Shown: positions 32,741-44,300, counted from the first letter of the stretch. The stretch is 64,000 nt of DNA from Pseudomonas sp. MPC6 (GCF_006094435.1 NZ_CP034783.1:895001-959000); one strand, 5' to 3'. Numbers and translations are program-made. Notes: generated by a model from the letters alone, not told the origin.

Positions 32741-33691
32741 ATGCAGCTGGTTCGAGGCCTCCACAACCTGCGCCCCCAGCATCGGGGCTGTGTCGCCACT
32801 ATTGGCAACTTTGACGGTGTTCACCGTGGTCACCAGGCAATCCTGGCGAGGCTGCGTGAGCGTGCGCTCGAGTTGGGCGTGCCCAGCTGCGTGGTGATTT
32901 TCGAGCCGCAGCCCCGAGAATTCTTCGCCCCGGATACGGCTCCCGCCCGTCTGGCCCGCCTGCGAGACAAATTGCAGCTGCTGGCCGTCGAAGGTGTCGA
33001 CCGGGTGTTGTGCCTGGCGTTCAACCAGCGTCTGAGCAAGCTCAGCGCCAGCGAATTCGTCGATACCATCCTGGTGGACGGTCTTGGCGTGCAGCATCTG
33101 GAGGTCGGTGATGACTTCCGGTTCGGTTGTGACCGGGTAGGGGACTTCGTTTTCCTGCAGCAGGCCGGCGTCCTGCAAGGCTTTACCGTCGAAGCCGCGC
33201 AGACGGTCGAGCTGGACGGCATACGCGTCAGCAGCACCCAGGTCCGCAATGCCCTGGCCGCTGCCGATTTTGTCTTGGCCGAGCAGTTGCTCGGTCGCCC
33301 GTTCCGGATTGCCGGACGGGTCTTGCACGGCCAGAAGCTGGCCCGCCAGTTGGGTACGCCCACGGCCAACATACAACTCAAGCGTCGTCGCGTACCGTTG
33401 ACCGGGGTTTACCTGGTCAATGTCGACATCGACGGCAAGACCTGGCCAGGCGTCGCCAATATCGGCGTGCGGCCAACGGTCCAAGGGGATGGCAAAGCCC
33501 ACCTCGAAGTGCATCTTTTAGATTTTGCCGGCGATCTGTATGACCGGCGTTTGACGGTGGTTTTCCACCACAAGCTGCGTGAAGAGCAGCGTTTCGCCTC
33601 TCTGGAGGCGCTTAAGACGGCGATCAATGCGGATGTTGCCGCCGCCCGTGCCCTGTCGCACCTAGCGCCAATCGCTAATGAAGAGCCTTAA
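32741..33691 (+). CDS. ribF: Riboflavin kinase / FAD synthetase
   Basis: A bifunctional enzyme of 316 residues making FMN and FAD. The N-terminal adenylyltransferase domain (1-180) has GCVATIGNFDGVHRGHQ and SSTQVRNALAAADF. The C-terminal kinase domain (185-310) has QLGTPTANIQLKRRRVPLTG and the FMN-binding segment WPGVANIGVRP. The start is ATG 32741 (MQLVRGLHNLRPQ). A TATAAT box lies at 32707-32712 in the gap after murJ. The stop abuts the ileS ATG, so translation is coupled. Confidence 0.95.
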   Translation: MQLVRGLHNLRPQHRGCVATIGNFDGVHRGHQAILARLRERALELGVPSCVVIFEPQPREFFAPDTAPARLARLRDKLQLLAVEGVDRVLCLAFNQRLSKLSASEFVDTILVDGLGVQHLEVGDDFRFGCDRVGDFVFLQQAGVLQGFTVEAAQTVELDGIRVSSTQVRNALAAADFVLAEQLLGRPFRIAGRVLHGQKLARQLGTPTANIQLKRRRVPLTGVYLVNVDIDGKTWPGVANIGVRPTVQGDGKAHLEVHLLDFAGDLYDRRLTVVFHHKLREEQRFASLEALKTAINADVAAARALSHLAPIANEEP

Positions 33692-36523
33692 ATGACCGAC
33701 TATAAAGCCACGCTAAACCTTCCGGACACCGCCTTCCCTATGAAGGCCGGCCTGCCTCAGCGCGAACCGCAGATTCTGCAGCGCTGGGACAGCATTGGCC
33801 TGTACGGTAAGTTGCGCGAAATTGGCAAGGATCGTCCGAAGTTCGTCCTGCACGACGGTCCTCCGTACGCCAACGGCACGATTCACATCGGTCATGCACT
33901 GAACAAGATTCTCAAGGACATGATCATCCGTTCGAAAACCCTGTCGGGTTTCGACGCGCCTTATATCCCGGGCTGGGATTGCCATGGCCTGCCGATCGAA
34001 CACAAGGTCGAAGTGACCCACGGCAAGAACCTGGGCGCGGACAAGACCCGCGAACTGTGCCGTGCCTACGCCACCGAGCAGATCGAAGGCCAGAAGTCCG
34101 AATTCATCCGTCTGGGCGTGTTGGGCGACTTTGCCAACCCGTACAAGACCATGGATTTCAAGAACGAGGCCGGTGAAATCCGCGCCTTGGCCGAAATCGT
34201 CAAGGGCGGCTTCGTGTTCAAGGGCCTCAAGCCTGTGAACTGGTGCTTCGACTGCGGTTCGGCCCTGGCTGAAGCGGAAGTCGAGTACGAGAACAAGAAG
34301 TCTTCGACCATCGACGTTGCCTTCCCGATTGCCGATGAAGCCAAACTGGCTGCCGCTTTCGGTCTGCCGTCGCTGGGCAAGCCCGCTTCGATCGTGATCT
34401 GGACCACCACCCCGTGGACCATCCCGGCCAACCAGGCGTTGAACGTCCATCCGGAATTCAACTACGCGCTGGTCGACGTCGGCGACAAGCTGCTGGTGCT
34501 GGCGGAAGAGCTGGTCGAGTCGTGCCTGGCCCGTTACAGCCTGGAAGGCTCGGTCATCGCGACCACCACAGGTAAAGAACTGGAACTGATCAACTTCCGT
34601 CACCCGTTCTACGATCGCCTGTCGCCCGTTTACCTGGCTGAGTACGTTGAACTGGGCGCTGGCACCGGCGTGGTTCACTCCGCACCGGCCTACGGCGTAG
34701 ACGACTTCGTGACCTGCAAGAAATACGGCATGGTCAACGACGACATCCTCAATCCGGTGCAAAGCAACGGCGTTTACGCGACCTCGCTGGAGTTCTTCGG
34801 CGGCCAGTTCATCTGGAAGGCCAATCCGGCCATCGTCGACAAACTGACCGAAGTCGGTGCGTTGCTGCACACCAGCATCATCGAACACAGCTACATGCAC
34901 TGCTGGCGTCACAAGACCCCGCTGATCTACCGCGCCACCGCGCAGTGGTTCATCGGCATGGACAAAGAGCCTGTGACCGGCGATACCCTGCGCAAGCGGG
35001 CGATCAAAGCCATCGAAGAAACCAAGTTCGTTCCAGCCTGGGGCCAGGCGCGCCTGCACTCGATGATTGCCAATCGTCCGGACTGGTGCATCTCCCGTCA
35101 GCGCAACTGGGGTGTGCCGATCCCGTTCTTCCTGAACAAGGAAAGCGGCGAACTGCACCCGCGCACCGCCGAGCTGATGGAAGAAGTCGCCAAGCGCGTC
35201 GAAGTCGAAGGCATCGAAGCCTGGTTCAAGATGGACGCCGCCGAATTGCTCGGTGACGAAGCGCCGCTGTACGACAAGATCAGCGACACCCTGGACGTCT
35301 GGTTCGATTCGGGCACCACGCACTGGCACGTCCTGCGCGGTTCGCACCCGATGGGCCACGAGACCGGTCCACGCGCCGACCTGTACCTGGAAGGCTCCGA
35401 CCAACACCGCGGCTGGTTCCACTCGTCGCTGCTGACCGGTTGCGCCATCGACAATCACGCGCCGTACCGCGAACTGTTGACTCACGGCTTCACCGTCGAC
35501 GAGTCCGGTCGCAAGATGTCCAAGTCGTTGGGCAACGTGATCGCGCCGCAAAAAGTCAACGACACCCTGGGCGCCGACATCATGCGCCTGTGGGTGGCGT
35601 CTACCGATTACTCGGGCGAAATGGCGGTTTCCGAGCAGATTCTGCAACGCAGTGCGGACGCCTACCGGCGTATCCGTAACACCGCGCGCTTCCTGCTCTC
35701 GAACCTGACCGGCTTCAACCCGGCCACCGACATCCTGCCGGCCGAAGAAATGCTGGCGCTGGACCGTTGGGCCGTGGACCGCACCCTGCTGCTGCAACGC
35801 GAGTTGCAAGAGCACTACGGCGAATACCGCTTCTGGAACGTCTACTCCAAGATCCACAACTTCTGCGTGCAGGAGCTGGGCGGTTTCTACCTGGACATCA
35901 TCAAGGACCGTCAGTACACCACTGGCGCCAACAGCAAGGCCCGCCGTTCGGCGCAAACCGCGCTGTATCACATCTCCGAGGCGCTGGTGCGCTGGATCGC
36001 GCCGATCCTCGCGTTCACCGCTGATGAACTGTGGCAATACCTGCCGGGCGAGCGCAACGAGTCCGTGATGCTCAACACCTGGTACGAAGGCCTGAGCGAG
36101 CTGCCGGAAGGTATCGAGCTGGACCGCGCCTACTGGGAGCGGATCATGGCGGTGAAGGTCGCGGTCAACAAGGAAATGGAAATCCAGCGTGCGGCCAAGG
36201 CCGTCGGTGGCAACCTGCAAGCCGAAGTGACGCTGTTCGCCGAAGAGGCGCTGAGCGCCGACCTGGCCAAGCTGAGCAACGAGCTGCGCTTTGTACTGAT
36301 TACCTCGACAGCTACCGTCGCGCCGTTCGTGCAGGCGCCTGCCGATGCCGTGGTCACCGAAGTCACCGGTTTGAAGCTGCAAGTGGTCAAGTCGAGCCAC
36401 GCCAAGTGCGCCCGTTGCTGGCACTGCCGTGAAGACGTTGGCGTGAACCCGGAACATCCGGAAATCTGCGGTCGTTGCGTCGACAATATCAGCGGCGCCG
36501 GCGAGGTTCGTCACTATGCCTAA
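33692..36523 (+). CDS. ileS: Isoleucyl-tRNA synthetase
   Basis: A class I synthetase of 943 residues. The HIGH motif lies in [17 protein letters not shown] (about residue 57), the editing domain is in the middle, and KMSKS is in [13 protein letters not shown] (about 607). The C-terminal zinc finger has four Cys (CARCWHC ... CGRC), as in the bacterial-type enzyme that is sensitive to mupirocin, rather than the eukaryotic-like IleS2. It begins directly at the ribF stop and overlaps lspA by 8 bases. Confidence 0.98.
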   Translation: MTDYKATLNLPDTAFPMKAGLPQREPQILQRWDSIGLYGKLREIGKDRPKFVLHDGPPYANGTIHIGHALNKILKDMIIRSKTLSGFDAPYIPGWDCHGLPIEHKVEVTHGKNLGADKTRELCRAYATEQIEGQKSEFIRLGVLGDFANPYKTMDFKNEAGEIRALAEIVKGGFVFKGLKPVNWCFDCGSALAEAEVEYENKKSSTIDVAFPIADEAKLAAAFGLPSLGKPASIVIWTTTPWTIPANQALNVHPEFNYALVDVGDKLLVLAEELVESCLARYSLEGSVIATTTGKELELINFRHPFYDRLSPVYLAEYVELGAGTGVVHSAPAYGVDDFVTCKKYGMVNDDILNPVQSNGVYATSLEFFGGQFIWKANPAIVDKLTEVGALLHTSIIEHSYMHCWRHKTPLIYRATAQWFIGMDKEPVTGDTLRKRAIKAIEETKFVPAWGQARLHSMIANRPDWCISRQRNWGVPIPFFLNKESGELHPRTAELMEEVAKRVEVEGIEAWFKMDAAELLGDEAPLYDKISDTLDVWFDSGTTHWHVLRGSHPMGHETGPRADLYLEGSDQHRGWFHSSLLTGCAIDNHAPYRELLTHGFTVDESGRKMSKSLGNVIAPQKVNDTLGADIMRLWVASTDYSGEMAVSEQILQRSADAYRRIRNTARFLLSNLTGFNPATDILPAEEMLALDRWAVDRTLLLQRELQEHYGEYRFWNVYSKIHNFCVQELGGFYLDIIKDRQYTTGANSKARRSAQTALYHISEALVRWIAPILAFTADELWQYLPGERNESVMLNTWYEGLSELPEGIELDRAYWERIMAVKVAVNKEMEIQRAAKAVGGNLQAEVTLFAEEALSADLAKLSNELRFVLITSTATVAPFVQAPADAVVTEVTGLKLQVVKSSHAKCARCWHCREDVGVNPEHPEICGRCVDNISGAGEVRHYA

Positions 36524-37028
36524 TGGCGTTGGTCGTTTCGGACGGCTGAGCTGGCTCTGGTTGAGTCTGCTGGTCCTGGTCATTGACCAGGCCAGCAAGT
36601 TCTACTTCGAAGGCAGGCTCGAAATGTTCCAGCAGATCGTGGTGATCCCCGATCTGTTCAGCTGGACACTGGCCTACAACACCGGTGCGGCGTTCAGCTT
36701 CCTGGCCGACAGCTCCGGCTGGCAGCGCTGGCTGTTCGCATTGATCGCGGTCGTGGTCAGTGTGGTGCTGGTCGTTTGGCTCAAGCGTCTTGGGCGCAAC
36801 GAAACCTGGCTGGCGGTCGCTTTGGCGCTGGTGCTGGGTGGCGCGTTGGGCAATCTGTATGACCGCATTGCCTATGGCCATGTGATCGATTTCATCCTGG
36901 TGCATTGGCAGAACCGCTGGTATTTCCCTGCGTTCAACTTTGCCGACAGTGCAATTACTGTCGGTGCCGTGATGCTGGCGCTGGATATGTTCAAAACCAA
37001 GAAAACCGGAGAAGCCGTTCATGACTGA
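36516..37028 (+). CDS. lspA: Lipoprotein signal peptidase II
   Basis: An inner-membrane aspartyl protease of 170 residues that removes the signal peptide from prolipoproteins. Four membrane helices. The catalytic Asp pair lies in [16 protein letters not shown] and [12 protein letters not shown]-terminal box [13 protein letters not shown], and [12 protein letters not shown]. It overlaps ileS by 8 bases and fkpB by 8 bases, the usual ileS-lspA-fkpB-ispH order. Confidence 0.97.
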   Translation: MPNGVGRFGRLSWLWLSLLVLVIDQASKFYFEGRLEMFQQIVVIPDLFSWTLAYNTGAAFSFLADSSGWQRWLFALIAVVVSVVLVVWLKRLGRNETWLAVALALVLGGALGNLYDRIAYGHVIDFILVHWQNRWYFPAFNFADSAITVGAVMLALDMFKTKKTGEAVHD

Positions 37029-37473
37029 ACAGGTATTGGCTGAGCAACGCATCCGCCAGAACACGGAAGTCACCTTGCACTTTGCATTGCGCCTGGACAA
37101 TGGCGACACCGTCGACAGCACCTTCGACAAAGCCCCGGCGACCTTCAAGGTCGGCGACGGTAACCTGTTGCCAGGTTTCGAAGCAGCGCTGTTCGGCTTC
37201 AAGGCGGGTGACAAGCGTACGCTGACGATTGCGCCGGAAAACGCTTTTGGCCAGCCGAACCCGCAGAACGTGCAGATCATCCCGCGCTCTCAGTTCAAGG
37301 ACATGGAACTGTCATCGGGTTTGCTGGTGATCTTCAACGATGCGGCCAATACTGAGTTGCCGGGCGTGGTAAAGGAGTTCGATGACGAGCAAGTGACCAT
37401 CGACTTCAACCATCCGTTGGCTGGCAAGACATTGACCTTTGACGTCGAAATCATCGACGTCAAATCGCTGTAA
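37021..37473 (+). CDS. fkpB: FKBP-type peptidyl-prolyl isomerase FkpB/SlyD type
   Basis: A 150-residue protein with an FKBP fold interrupted by an IF (insert-in-flap) domain, as in SlpA/FkpB: VTLHFALRLDNGDTVDSTFD, GNLLPGFEAALFGFKAGDKR, then the IF segment about 75-125 and FNHPLAGKTLTFDVEIIDVK. It lacks the His/Cys-rich metal tail of SlyD, so I use fkpB (the lspA neighbour). Cytoplasmic chaperone activity is known for relatives. Confidence 0.92.
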   Translation: MTEQVLAEQRIRQNTEVTLHFALRLDNGDTVDSTFDKAPATFKVGDGNLLPGFEAALFGFKAGDKRTLTIAPENAFGQPNPQNVQIIPRSQFKDMELSSGLLVIFNDAANTELPGVVKEFDDEQVTIDFNHPLAGKTLTFDVEIIDVKSL

Positions 37474-37528
37474 CGGACCGAACACGGCTCGCGATAACAT
37501 ACGTTCTTTCTGAATCTACGCGGTGTCC

Positions 37529-37642
37529 TGTAGGAGCGAGCTTGCTCGCGATGATCGTTAACGATAGCGCGTTCGTTCTGAATTAACGCGGTGTCCTGAA
37601 GTCCATCGTCGGAACGCCGCCCGGAGCAAGCTCGCTCCTACA
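37529..37642. repeat. Degenerate REPIN (CGAGC stem type)
   Basis: TGTAGGAGCGAGCTTGCTCG is intact at the left; the right arm keeps GAGCAAGCTCGCTCCTACA but has lost the bases next to it. The interior has CGTTAACGATAGCGCG, a variant of the shared motif, and AATTAACGCGGTGTCCTGAA. It lies inside the fkpB-ispH gap, so it would be transcribed in the operon. Confidence 0.82.
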
Positions 37643-37665
37643 CAGGGCAAGACACGAGGCACAGC

Positions 37666-38613
37666 ATGCAAATCAAACTCGCCAATCCCCGTGGCTTCTG
37701 CGCCGGTGTGGACCGGGCGATCGAAATCGTCAACCGCGCCCTGGAAGTCTTCGGGCCGCCGATCTATGTGCGTCACGAAGTGGTCCACAACAAATTCGTC
37801 GTCGAAGACCTGCGTGCTCGCGGCGCGATTTTCGTTGAAGAACTGGATCAGGTGCCGGACGACGTCATCGTGATCTTCAGTGCCCACGGTGTGTCCCAGG
37901 CTGTACGTACCGAAGCGGCCGGCCGCGGCCTGAAGGTATTCGACGCGACCTGTCCGCTGGTGACCAAGGTGCATATCGAGGTCGCGCGCTATAGCCGCGA
38001 CGGCCGTGAATGCATCCTTATCGGCCACGCCGGTCACCCGGAAGTCGAAGGCACCATGGGCCAGTACGATGGCAGCAACGGTGGCGCGATTTACCTGGTC
38101 GAAGACGAAAAAGACGTTGCTGCGTTGCAAGTGACCAATCCCGAAAAACTGGCGTTCGTGACCCAGACCACGCTGTCCATGGATGACACCAGTCGCGTCA
38201 TCGATGCCCTGCGCGCGCGTTTCCCTTCGATCGGCGGGCCGCGCAAGGACGACATCTGCTACGCCACGCAAAACCGTCAGGACGCGGTCAAGCAACTGGC
38301 CGACGAATGCGACGTGGTGTTGGTGGTCGGCAGCCCGAACAGCTCCAACTCCAATCGCCTGCGTGAGCTTGCCGAACGCATGGCGACTCCGGCTTACCTG
38401 ATCGACGGCGCCGAAGATCTGCGCAAGAGCTGGTTCGAAGGTGTCGAGCGCATCGGCATCACCGCTGGCGCTTCGGCACCGGAAGTCCTGGTGCGTGGCG
38501 TGATCCAGCAGTTGCAGGCGTGGGGCGCTACCGGGGCCGATGAACTGGCGGGCCGCGAGGAGAACATCACGTTCTCCATGCCTAAAGAATTAAGAGTCCG
38601 CTCTTTGCTCTGA
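37666..38613 (+). CDS. ispH: 4-hydroxy-3-methylbut-2-enyl diphosphate reductase
   Basis: The last enzyme of the MEP pathway, making IPP and DMAPP with an iron-sulfur cluster. 315 residues. The three cluster Cys are in [14 protein letters not shown] (Cys12), [11 protein letters not shown] (about 96) and [10 protein letters not shown] (about 198). The ATG is at 37666 directly after the REPIN, with only a weak ribosome site. The last 24 bases overlap the end of the convergent fimT. Confidence 0.97.
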   Translation: MQIKLANPRGFCAGVDRAIEIVNRALEVFGPPIYVRHEVVHNKFVVEDLRARGAIFVEELDQVPDDVIVIFSAHGVSQAVRTEAAGRGLKVFDATCPLVTKVHIEVARYSRDGRECILIGHAGHPEVEGTMGQYDGSNGGAIYLVEDEKDVAALQVTNPEKLAFVTQTTLSMDDTSRVIDALRARFPSIGGPRKDDICYATQNRQDAVKQLADECDVVLVVGSPNSSNSNRLRELAERMATPAYLIDGAEDLRKSWFEGVERIGITAGASAPEVLVRGVIQQLQAWGATGADELAGREENITFSMPKELRVRSLL

Positions 38614-39132
38614 GTCTTTTCCTCCCGCGCACAATGCCTGCACGGTTTTTTGACTGCGCAGGCTGACACGACCGTTCGAAGCCAGCACCACCTGGTGTTG
38701 GCTGATCGGCTCGCGGACCGCGCAAACATGCAGCGTTCCTGCTTGAAAGCCATTGTGCAGCGGTTCGCCCAGATTGCTGAAGCGTATGGACGTCCTGACA
38801 TATTGATTGCCGAAAATCGGCACCCGGGTGCCACTCCGGCGTTCGACCAGCAACGGATTGCTGCTGTCCTCGTGTCCCTTGCCATTAACATCCACAATGA
38901 TCCGCCAGCCTTGGCTCCAGTCGCCGTCGATGGCGTGAATCATGACGGTCTGGCTGCGCGTGATCGCTTCGCTCCTGGCGCTGCGCAGGCCAGCGACCAG
39001 CGAGTTCGCCGCTTCCTCGCGATGGTTCGCCTCGATGAGTGCCGCTAAAGCCGGACTGACCAATGACAGAACAATCCCGGTAATTGTCAGTCCCATGAGC
39101 AGTTCGATCAGGCTGAAACCTTGCTGACGCAT
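38590..39132 (-). CDS. fimT: FimT-type minor (pseudo)pilin, GspH/FimT family
   Basis: A 180-residue type IV pilin-like protein. The prepilin cleavage site is [10 protein letters not shown] with Glu5, followed by the hydrophobic helix ([20 protein letters not shown]). The FimT/GspH domain has [20 protein letters not shown] and [20 protein letters not shown]. The start is ATG 39132 with GGGAGGGAG upstream. It reads opposite to fimU and the pil genes and converges on ispH with a 24-base overlap. FimT homologues take part in DNA binding and uptake in some bacteria; a role here is not proven. Confidence 0.85.
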   Translation of the reverse strand: MRQQGFSLIELLMGLTITGIVLSLVSPALAALIEANHREEAANSLVAGLRSARSEAITRSQTVMIHAIDGDWSQGWRIIVDVNGKGHEDSSNPLLVERRSGTRVPIFGNQYVRTSIRFSNLGEPLHNGFQAGTLHVCAVREPISQHQVVLASNGRVSLRSQKTVQALCAGGKDSEQRADS

Positions 39133-39261
39133 GACAACTCCCTCCCTGGAGTGGTACCCCGCGCGATCCATGCGCAGGTAATGGCAAATCAACCGTACAT
39201 CAGCCGGTCGAATGTTCTAGCGTGTAGAAGCAGGTATAGCCGACGGCTACGGAGGGCAACG

Positions 39262-39735
39262 ATGGATCATCGTACAAAAGGTTTCACGCTGATCGAGTTG
39301 CTGGTCGCGCTCGCGGTTTTTCTGATCCTGATCACGATAGCTGTTCCGGCATTTACCCGTTCGGTGCAAAGTACCAAGGCCGACACCGAAATGGGCGATC
39401 TGCAGCGCGCTCTGAATTTCGCCCGACTGGAAGCCATCGACCGGGGCATTACCACCCAGCTTCGTCCGACAGAAACAGGCAAAGTCTGGACCGGTGAGCT
39501 GGCTGTTTACGACGCTAGTGTCAAACCGCCCATTGTATTGCGGGTTGTTCCGGCCATGAGCAGCGGTGCGAGTCTGACGCTAACCTCAGGCGTGACCGCG
39601 ATCGATTTCAACAATCTGGGCGGGTTGGCGGCACCCTCTGCGCCGGTGGTGATCAGCTACGTATTGGGGGCGCAAAGCAGGACGCTGAATGTGTGTTTGA
39701 ATGGACGAATTCTATTGGGTGGAAGTTGCGGATGA
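39262..39735 (+). CDS. fimU: Minor pilin FimU
   Basis: A 157-residue GspH-family minor pilin: leader MDHRTKG|FTLIELLVALAVFLI, Glu5 present. A beta-domain with VQSTKADTEMGDLQRALNFA and a C-terminal Cys pair (LNVCLNGRILLGGSCG) follows. GGAGG precedes the ATG at 39262; an upstream ATG at 39121 does not fit the leader. FimU, PilV, PilW and PilX prime pilus assembly with PilY1. Its stop overlaps the pilV start as ATGA. Confidence 0.9.
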   Translation: MDHRTKGFTLIELLVALAVFLILITIAVPAFTRSVQSTKADTEMGDLQRALNFARLEAIDRGITTQLRPTETGKVWTGELAVYDASVKPPIVLRVVPAMSSGASLTLTSGVTAIDFNNLGGLAAPSAPVVISYVLGAQSRTLNVCLNGRILLGGSCG

Positions 39736-40181
39736 GGGGATGGAGCAAGCGTGCACAGGAGGGCATGACGCTGATCGAGGTTTTGGTGGCGTTGTTGATA
39801 CTGAGCGTCGGTCTGTTGGGGGCGGCGGCGATTCAGCTCAACGCGCTGAAATACACGGACAGCTCGCGGATGACCAGCCAGGCCAGTTTTATCGCCTACG
39901 ACCTGATGGACCGCATTCGCGCCAACTCCGCTGCCGATTACACCGTCACGCCACCGACCTCGGGCAACCTGAGCGTCGCCCGGGATCAGGATTTGTATGA
40001 TTTCACCTCCAACATCGTCAACGCCCTCGGCGCCACTGCGACAGGCAGCGTCACGCGCAATCAGCGGGTATACACCATCACCATCACCTGGGACGATTCG
40101 CGGGCTGCCAATATCGCCGATTCGCGGCGCAGCTACGTGCTGAGCAGTCGCGCCACCGTCGACCCGATGTCGACGCCATGA
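39732..40181 (+). CDS. pilV: Minor pilin PilV
   Basis: A 149-residue minor pilin. Leader RGWSKRAQEG|MTLIEVLVAL with Met1 and Glu5, then GLLGAAAIQLNALKYTDSSR. The C-terminus has RNQRVYTITITWDDSR. The start at 39732 has GGAAG upstream and gives a 4-base ATGA overlap with fimU. An in-frame start 13 codons upstream would put most of the leader in the fimU end. Confidence 0.88.
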   Translation: MRGWSKRAQEGMTLIEVLVALLILSVGLLGAAAIQLNALKYTDSSRMTSQASFIAYDLMDRIRANSAADYTVTPPTSGNLSVARDQDLYDFTSNIVNALGATATGSVTRNQRVYTITITWDDSRAANIADSRRSYVLSSRATVDPMSTP

Positions 40182-40891
40182 AGAACGCCAGCAAAGGTTT
40201 CGGCCTGATCGAATTATTGATCGCCCTGGCGTTGAGCCTGATCGTGGTGCTGGGCGTCGCGCAGGTTTTCATTGCCGCCAAGAACACTTACGTCAGCCAG
40301 AACGCCGCGGCCAACATGCAGGAAGACGCACGATTCGTGCTGAGCAAGCTGATTCAGGAAATCCGCATGGTCGGCATGTTCGGTTGCCTGGGGACGATCA
40401 CCGACGCCAGTTCGGCGGGCGATTTCAACGCCAGTCAGGCCACACCGATCAGTTGGGACAATGCCAACCTCAAACTGACGCTGGTGACCGCCGATGTTGG
40501 AGGCAGTGGCGGGACGCCCGTGTGGACGGTGGTTTCGGACTGTAGAAACACGGCGACGGCTTATACCGGCGTGCGAGCGCCGGTATCGGGACAACTGGCG
40601 TTTCCGATCCGACGGCTGATCTACAGCTTTAAAAATAACCAATTGACGCTGGGGAGCGGCCCCGGGACGCCGACTCAGGTGGTGCTGGTCGACAATGTCA
40701 GTGCTTTCAACGTGAGCTTCGGCCTCGCCAGTTCGGCCACCGATGTGGCCGCTTCCAGCTACAGCAGCAACCCGTCGGACCCCGCGCGAATCCGCAGCGT
40801 CCGTCTGACGTTGACCCTCAGAGATCCGAACGCTCGGGTGCGCGATCAAACCTTCAACGTGGTTGCCGCTCTGCGCAACCGGTTGCCATGA
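40178..40891 (+). CDS. pilW: Minor pilin PilW
   Basis: A 237-residue minor pilin: MKNASKG|FGLIELLIALALSL with Glu5. Then AAANMQEDARFVLSKLIQEI and VGMFGCLGTITD. C-terminal beta-region to NVVAALRNRLP. It overlaps pilV by 4 bases. The length fits PilW (GspJ-like). Confidence 0.9.
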   Translation: MKNASKGFGLIELLIALALSLIVVLGVAQVFIAAKNTYVSQNAAANMQEDARFVLSKLIQEIRMVGMFGCLGTITDASSAGDFNASQATPISWDNANLKLTLVTADVGGSGGTPVWTVVSDCRNTATAYTGVRAPVSGQLAFPIRRLIYSFKNNQLTLGSGPGTPTQVVLVDNVSAFNVSFGLASSATDVAASSYSSNPSDPARIRSVRLTLTLRDPNARVRDQTFNVVAALRNRLP

Positions 40892-40902
40892 GGGAGGGGA
40901 CG

Positions 40903-41385
40903 ATGAAGCGTTCTCCGATGACCTCTCGGGCCCAGCGCGGCATGGCTCTGCTGGTCAGCCTGGTGTTTCTCTTGCTGCTGACATTGATTGGCCTTTCATC
41001 TATGCAGAACGCCACCTTGCAGGAAAAAATGGCCGGCAGTGTGACCCTGCGCAATCAATCGTTCCAGGCCGCCGAAGCCGCGTTGCGTATCGGCGAAAGT
41101 GCCGTGCAGCTGGACACCTATTCGTTGCCGGTCTGCAGCGGTACCAGCCAATGCGCGCCGCCGGGGGAGTCTTCAACGATCACCGGTGCCGGATTCAACT
41201 CCACCTCGGGGGTGACCTGGATCGCCGCCGGTGGTGGTTTCTACGGGGTGCAAAACATCGGAACCACCTTGAACGCCGTGAATATACCCAGCAACACCTC
41301 GACAACGCTGTACCGGGTGACCGCCGTGGCCATCGCAGGCAACAACGTTCGTACCGTGGTGGAGAGCATTTATGCGAAGTACTGA
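40903..41385 (+). CDS. pilX: Minor pilin PilX
   Basis: A 160-residue protein with RAQRG|MALLVSLVFLLLLT. The fifth residue of the mature form is Val, not Glu, as in GspK-like subunits that cap the fibre. NATLQEKMAGSVTLRNQSFQ and a late domain with Cys (VCSGTSQC). AGGGAGGGG lies upstream of ATG 40903, so I use this start rather than 40888. It overlaps pilY1 by 14 bases. Confidence 0.88.
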   Translation: MKRSPMTSRAQRGMALLVSLVFLLLLTLIGLSSMQNATLQEKMAGSVTLRNQSFQAAEAALRIGESAVQLDTYSLPVCSGTSQCAPPGESSTITGAGFNSTSGVTWIAAGGGFYGVQNIGTTLNAVNIPSNTSTTLYRVTAVAIAGNNVRTVVESIYAKY

Positions 41386-44300
41386 GCGGCGCGCCGGACT
41401 GTGGAGGCTGTTTTGCGGCGCCGTGCTGGGTATGTATTTGTCGGCCCCGGTGTATGCGTTCACTCCCTCGGACTCACCGCTGTTGAGTGCCGCCGCCGTC
41501 CCGCCCAACGTGATGTTGCTGATCGATGACTCGGGAAGCATGAACAACATCATCTGGGCGCCAGGGTTCGATCCAACGGTCAACCGCGCGCAGATCGCCA
41601 TTTGCAGTTCCAACACCTCATGCTTCAGCGGGCAGAATCTGGACATGAGCAATACCAACATCCTCCTGTCCAGCCTCAACCGGGGAGGCTGCTCGACCAG
41701 CGGCAATTGGTACGGTTTCTATCGCGGCTTTCTGGGGCTGTCCTCCATATGCCTGAAGCTGCCCGACCCGGTGGGCAACGAAAACACTCGCTACACCGCC
41801 GACTACTTGTCTTATCTGGTGGGCCTGGCCAATGGTTCCAACAGAGATTTCACCAGCGGCACCGGCGCGATCCCCAACGATTACCGGATGAGCGTGGCAC
41901 AGGATGTGTCGACAAACCTGGTCAGCAGCAATCGCGCGCTGCGTATCGGCCTGGCGACTTTTAACCCGCCCGCCAGCAGCAACTCCGGCCCCGGCGGTTT
42001 TATTGCCCGTCCGGTCAGTGACCTGTCTCCCGTCAGCGGCAGCGTCACCCAGGCCCAGGCGAACACCAACTACAGCGCCCTGATCGCCTCGATCAGTGGC
42101 TTGAGCGCCATAGCCAATACCCCGTTGGCGGAATCCTATTACGAGATAACCCGGTACATGCGCGGCATGGCGCCGTACTACAACGCCGCACCGACCACCT
42201 ACACCAGTCCGATCCAGTATCGCTGCCAAAAGAACTACGGCGTGGTAATCACCGATGGCCTGCCCACCTTCGACCGGACTTTCCCCACCAATGACCCGCT
42301 CGGCGGCAGCCGTTTACCGAACTGGGACGGCATCAGCACCAACGATGGCGACAACCTGTTCGGTGACGCAGAGGGCGATACCCTGTACCTGGACGACATT
42401 GCCAAGTTCGCCTTTGACATCGACATGCGCACCACCGGTACCGACGCCGCGGGCAAAAACTGGAGCGCGGCGGACTTCCCCAAGCAGAACATGAACACCT
42501 ACACCGTCGGTTTCACCGCCGCGAACCAGATGTTGTCGGACGCCGCCAGATACGGGCAGGGCAAGTACTACCAGGCGACGGACAGTGCCGGCCTCAATAC
42601 GGCATTGTCATCGGCCTTGAGCGACATCACGTCCAAGGCCGGTTCCGGAGGCAGCGGCATCACCAGCAGCTCGATCGTCGGCGTCGGCTCCTCCTATTAC
42701 CAGACCAGCTATGACCCCAAGGACTGGCGCGGCACGATCAAGTCCTATGGCTTCAGCTCCAACGGCGAGGTCAATACCGCCTCGGTACTCTGGACGACCG
42801 ACACGGCCATCGTGCCCGGCGCCACGGCACCGACCTATCAGTCCTGGAATACTCTGACCAACGCGCCCGTGACCCTGGCCTATGCCAACTTCTCGCCGGC
42901 GCAGCAGACGATCCTCGGTCAGGGTTTGCCTACCGGCATAACCGCAAGCGACTTGGTGGAGTGGAGCAAGGGCATCAACAAAACCGGGTTGAAAGTGCGC
43001 AGCGCATTACTCGGCGACATCATCAATTCACCCCTGGTACTGGCGTCGCCTTCGGACAAGACCGCCGCCGACCTGGTGGGCGATACCAGCTACAGCACCT
43101 ACCTCGCCACCAAAGCCACGAACATGAGCGCCAGTCTGGTGGTAAACGCCAATGACGGCTTTGTAAACGTCATCAACCCGGCCAACGGCACCCGGCGTTA
43201 CGCCTACATGCCGTCGAGTGTGCTGCCCTCCCTGCGCACTATCGCCGACACCGCCTACCTCAACGGGGTCGGTCACGAGTTTCTGGTCGATGGGCAGCTC
43301 GGCGTGTTCGATGCCCAGCTCAACAGTGCCTGGAAAACCCTCGCCCTGGGCGGTACCGGCGCGGGCGGCAAGACGTTTTACGCCGTGCAACTGTACGACG
43401 CAGCGGTGGGTAACGTGACCAAGGCGTTGTGGGAGATCAGTGCGCCGACCACGGCCAATACCGCGAACGTGTTCAATGACCTGGGTTATGCCTACGCCCG
43501 TCCGGAAGTGGCACGCTTGGCCGATGGGCGTTGGGCGGCGTTCATCTCCAACGGCTATGGCAGCAGTTCAGGGGTGGCGGCGTTATACGTGGTGGACATT
43601 CGTGATGGGTCGCTGATAAAGAAGATCGTCATCGACAGCAGCGAAACCACCAACGGCCTGTCCTCGGTGAAACTCAAGGTCAATTCGCAGAACGTGGTGC
43701 AGGCCGCCTACGGCGGTGACCTGAAAGGACGGTTGTGGAAGTTTGACCTGAGTGGCGCTACCACAGACACCTGGGGCGTAGCGTTCTCCGGCAAGCCGTT
43801 GTTTACCACCGCCGGGGGCGCCACTCAGCCGATCACGGCGCAACCGCTGCTGGCGGACAACACCCTGGGCGGCAAGGTGGTATTTTTCGGCAGCGGAAAA
43901 TTCAACGAGACGGCCGACAAGACCAACAAGGATCTACAGGCGTTCTATGCGGTGTGGGACGCCAACGGTGGCAGCGGGCAGATCACCACCTCCAGTTTGC
44001 AGGCCCAGGCGGTGACGGGCGTGTTTTCGGGAAGCTCGGGGCAGTTCATCACCACCAGCCAGAACGAAGTGACCTACCCGGCCAAGAAGGGCTGGTACCT
44101 GCCGCTGGTCTACAACAGCGTGTTGAACGGGGAGCGGGTGATCAACCAGGCGGCTTTGATTCTGGGACGAATCGTCTTTACCACCGCCAGCGTCGACACT
44201 ACGGACCCTTGTGCCAGTTTCGGCACCGGCAAACTGATCGAACTGGATGCATTCAGCGGTAAAATGTTCAACTACGCGGTGCTCGATACCAATGGCGATA

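Noticed and set aside
33713..36598. A 961-codon open frame antisense to ileS
   Set aside because: Mirror of a GC-rich gene with strong codon bias. The protein is low in recognisable motifs, while the opposite strand encodes a textbook IleS.
37021..37473. SlyD identity for the FKBP after lspA
   Set aside because: The His/Cys-rich metal-binding tail of SlyD is missing and the lspA neighbour is normally fkpB (slpA).
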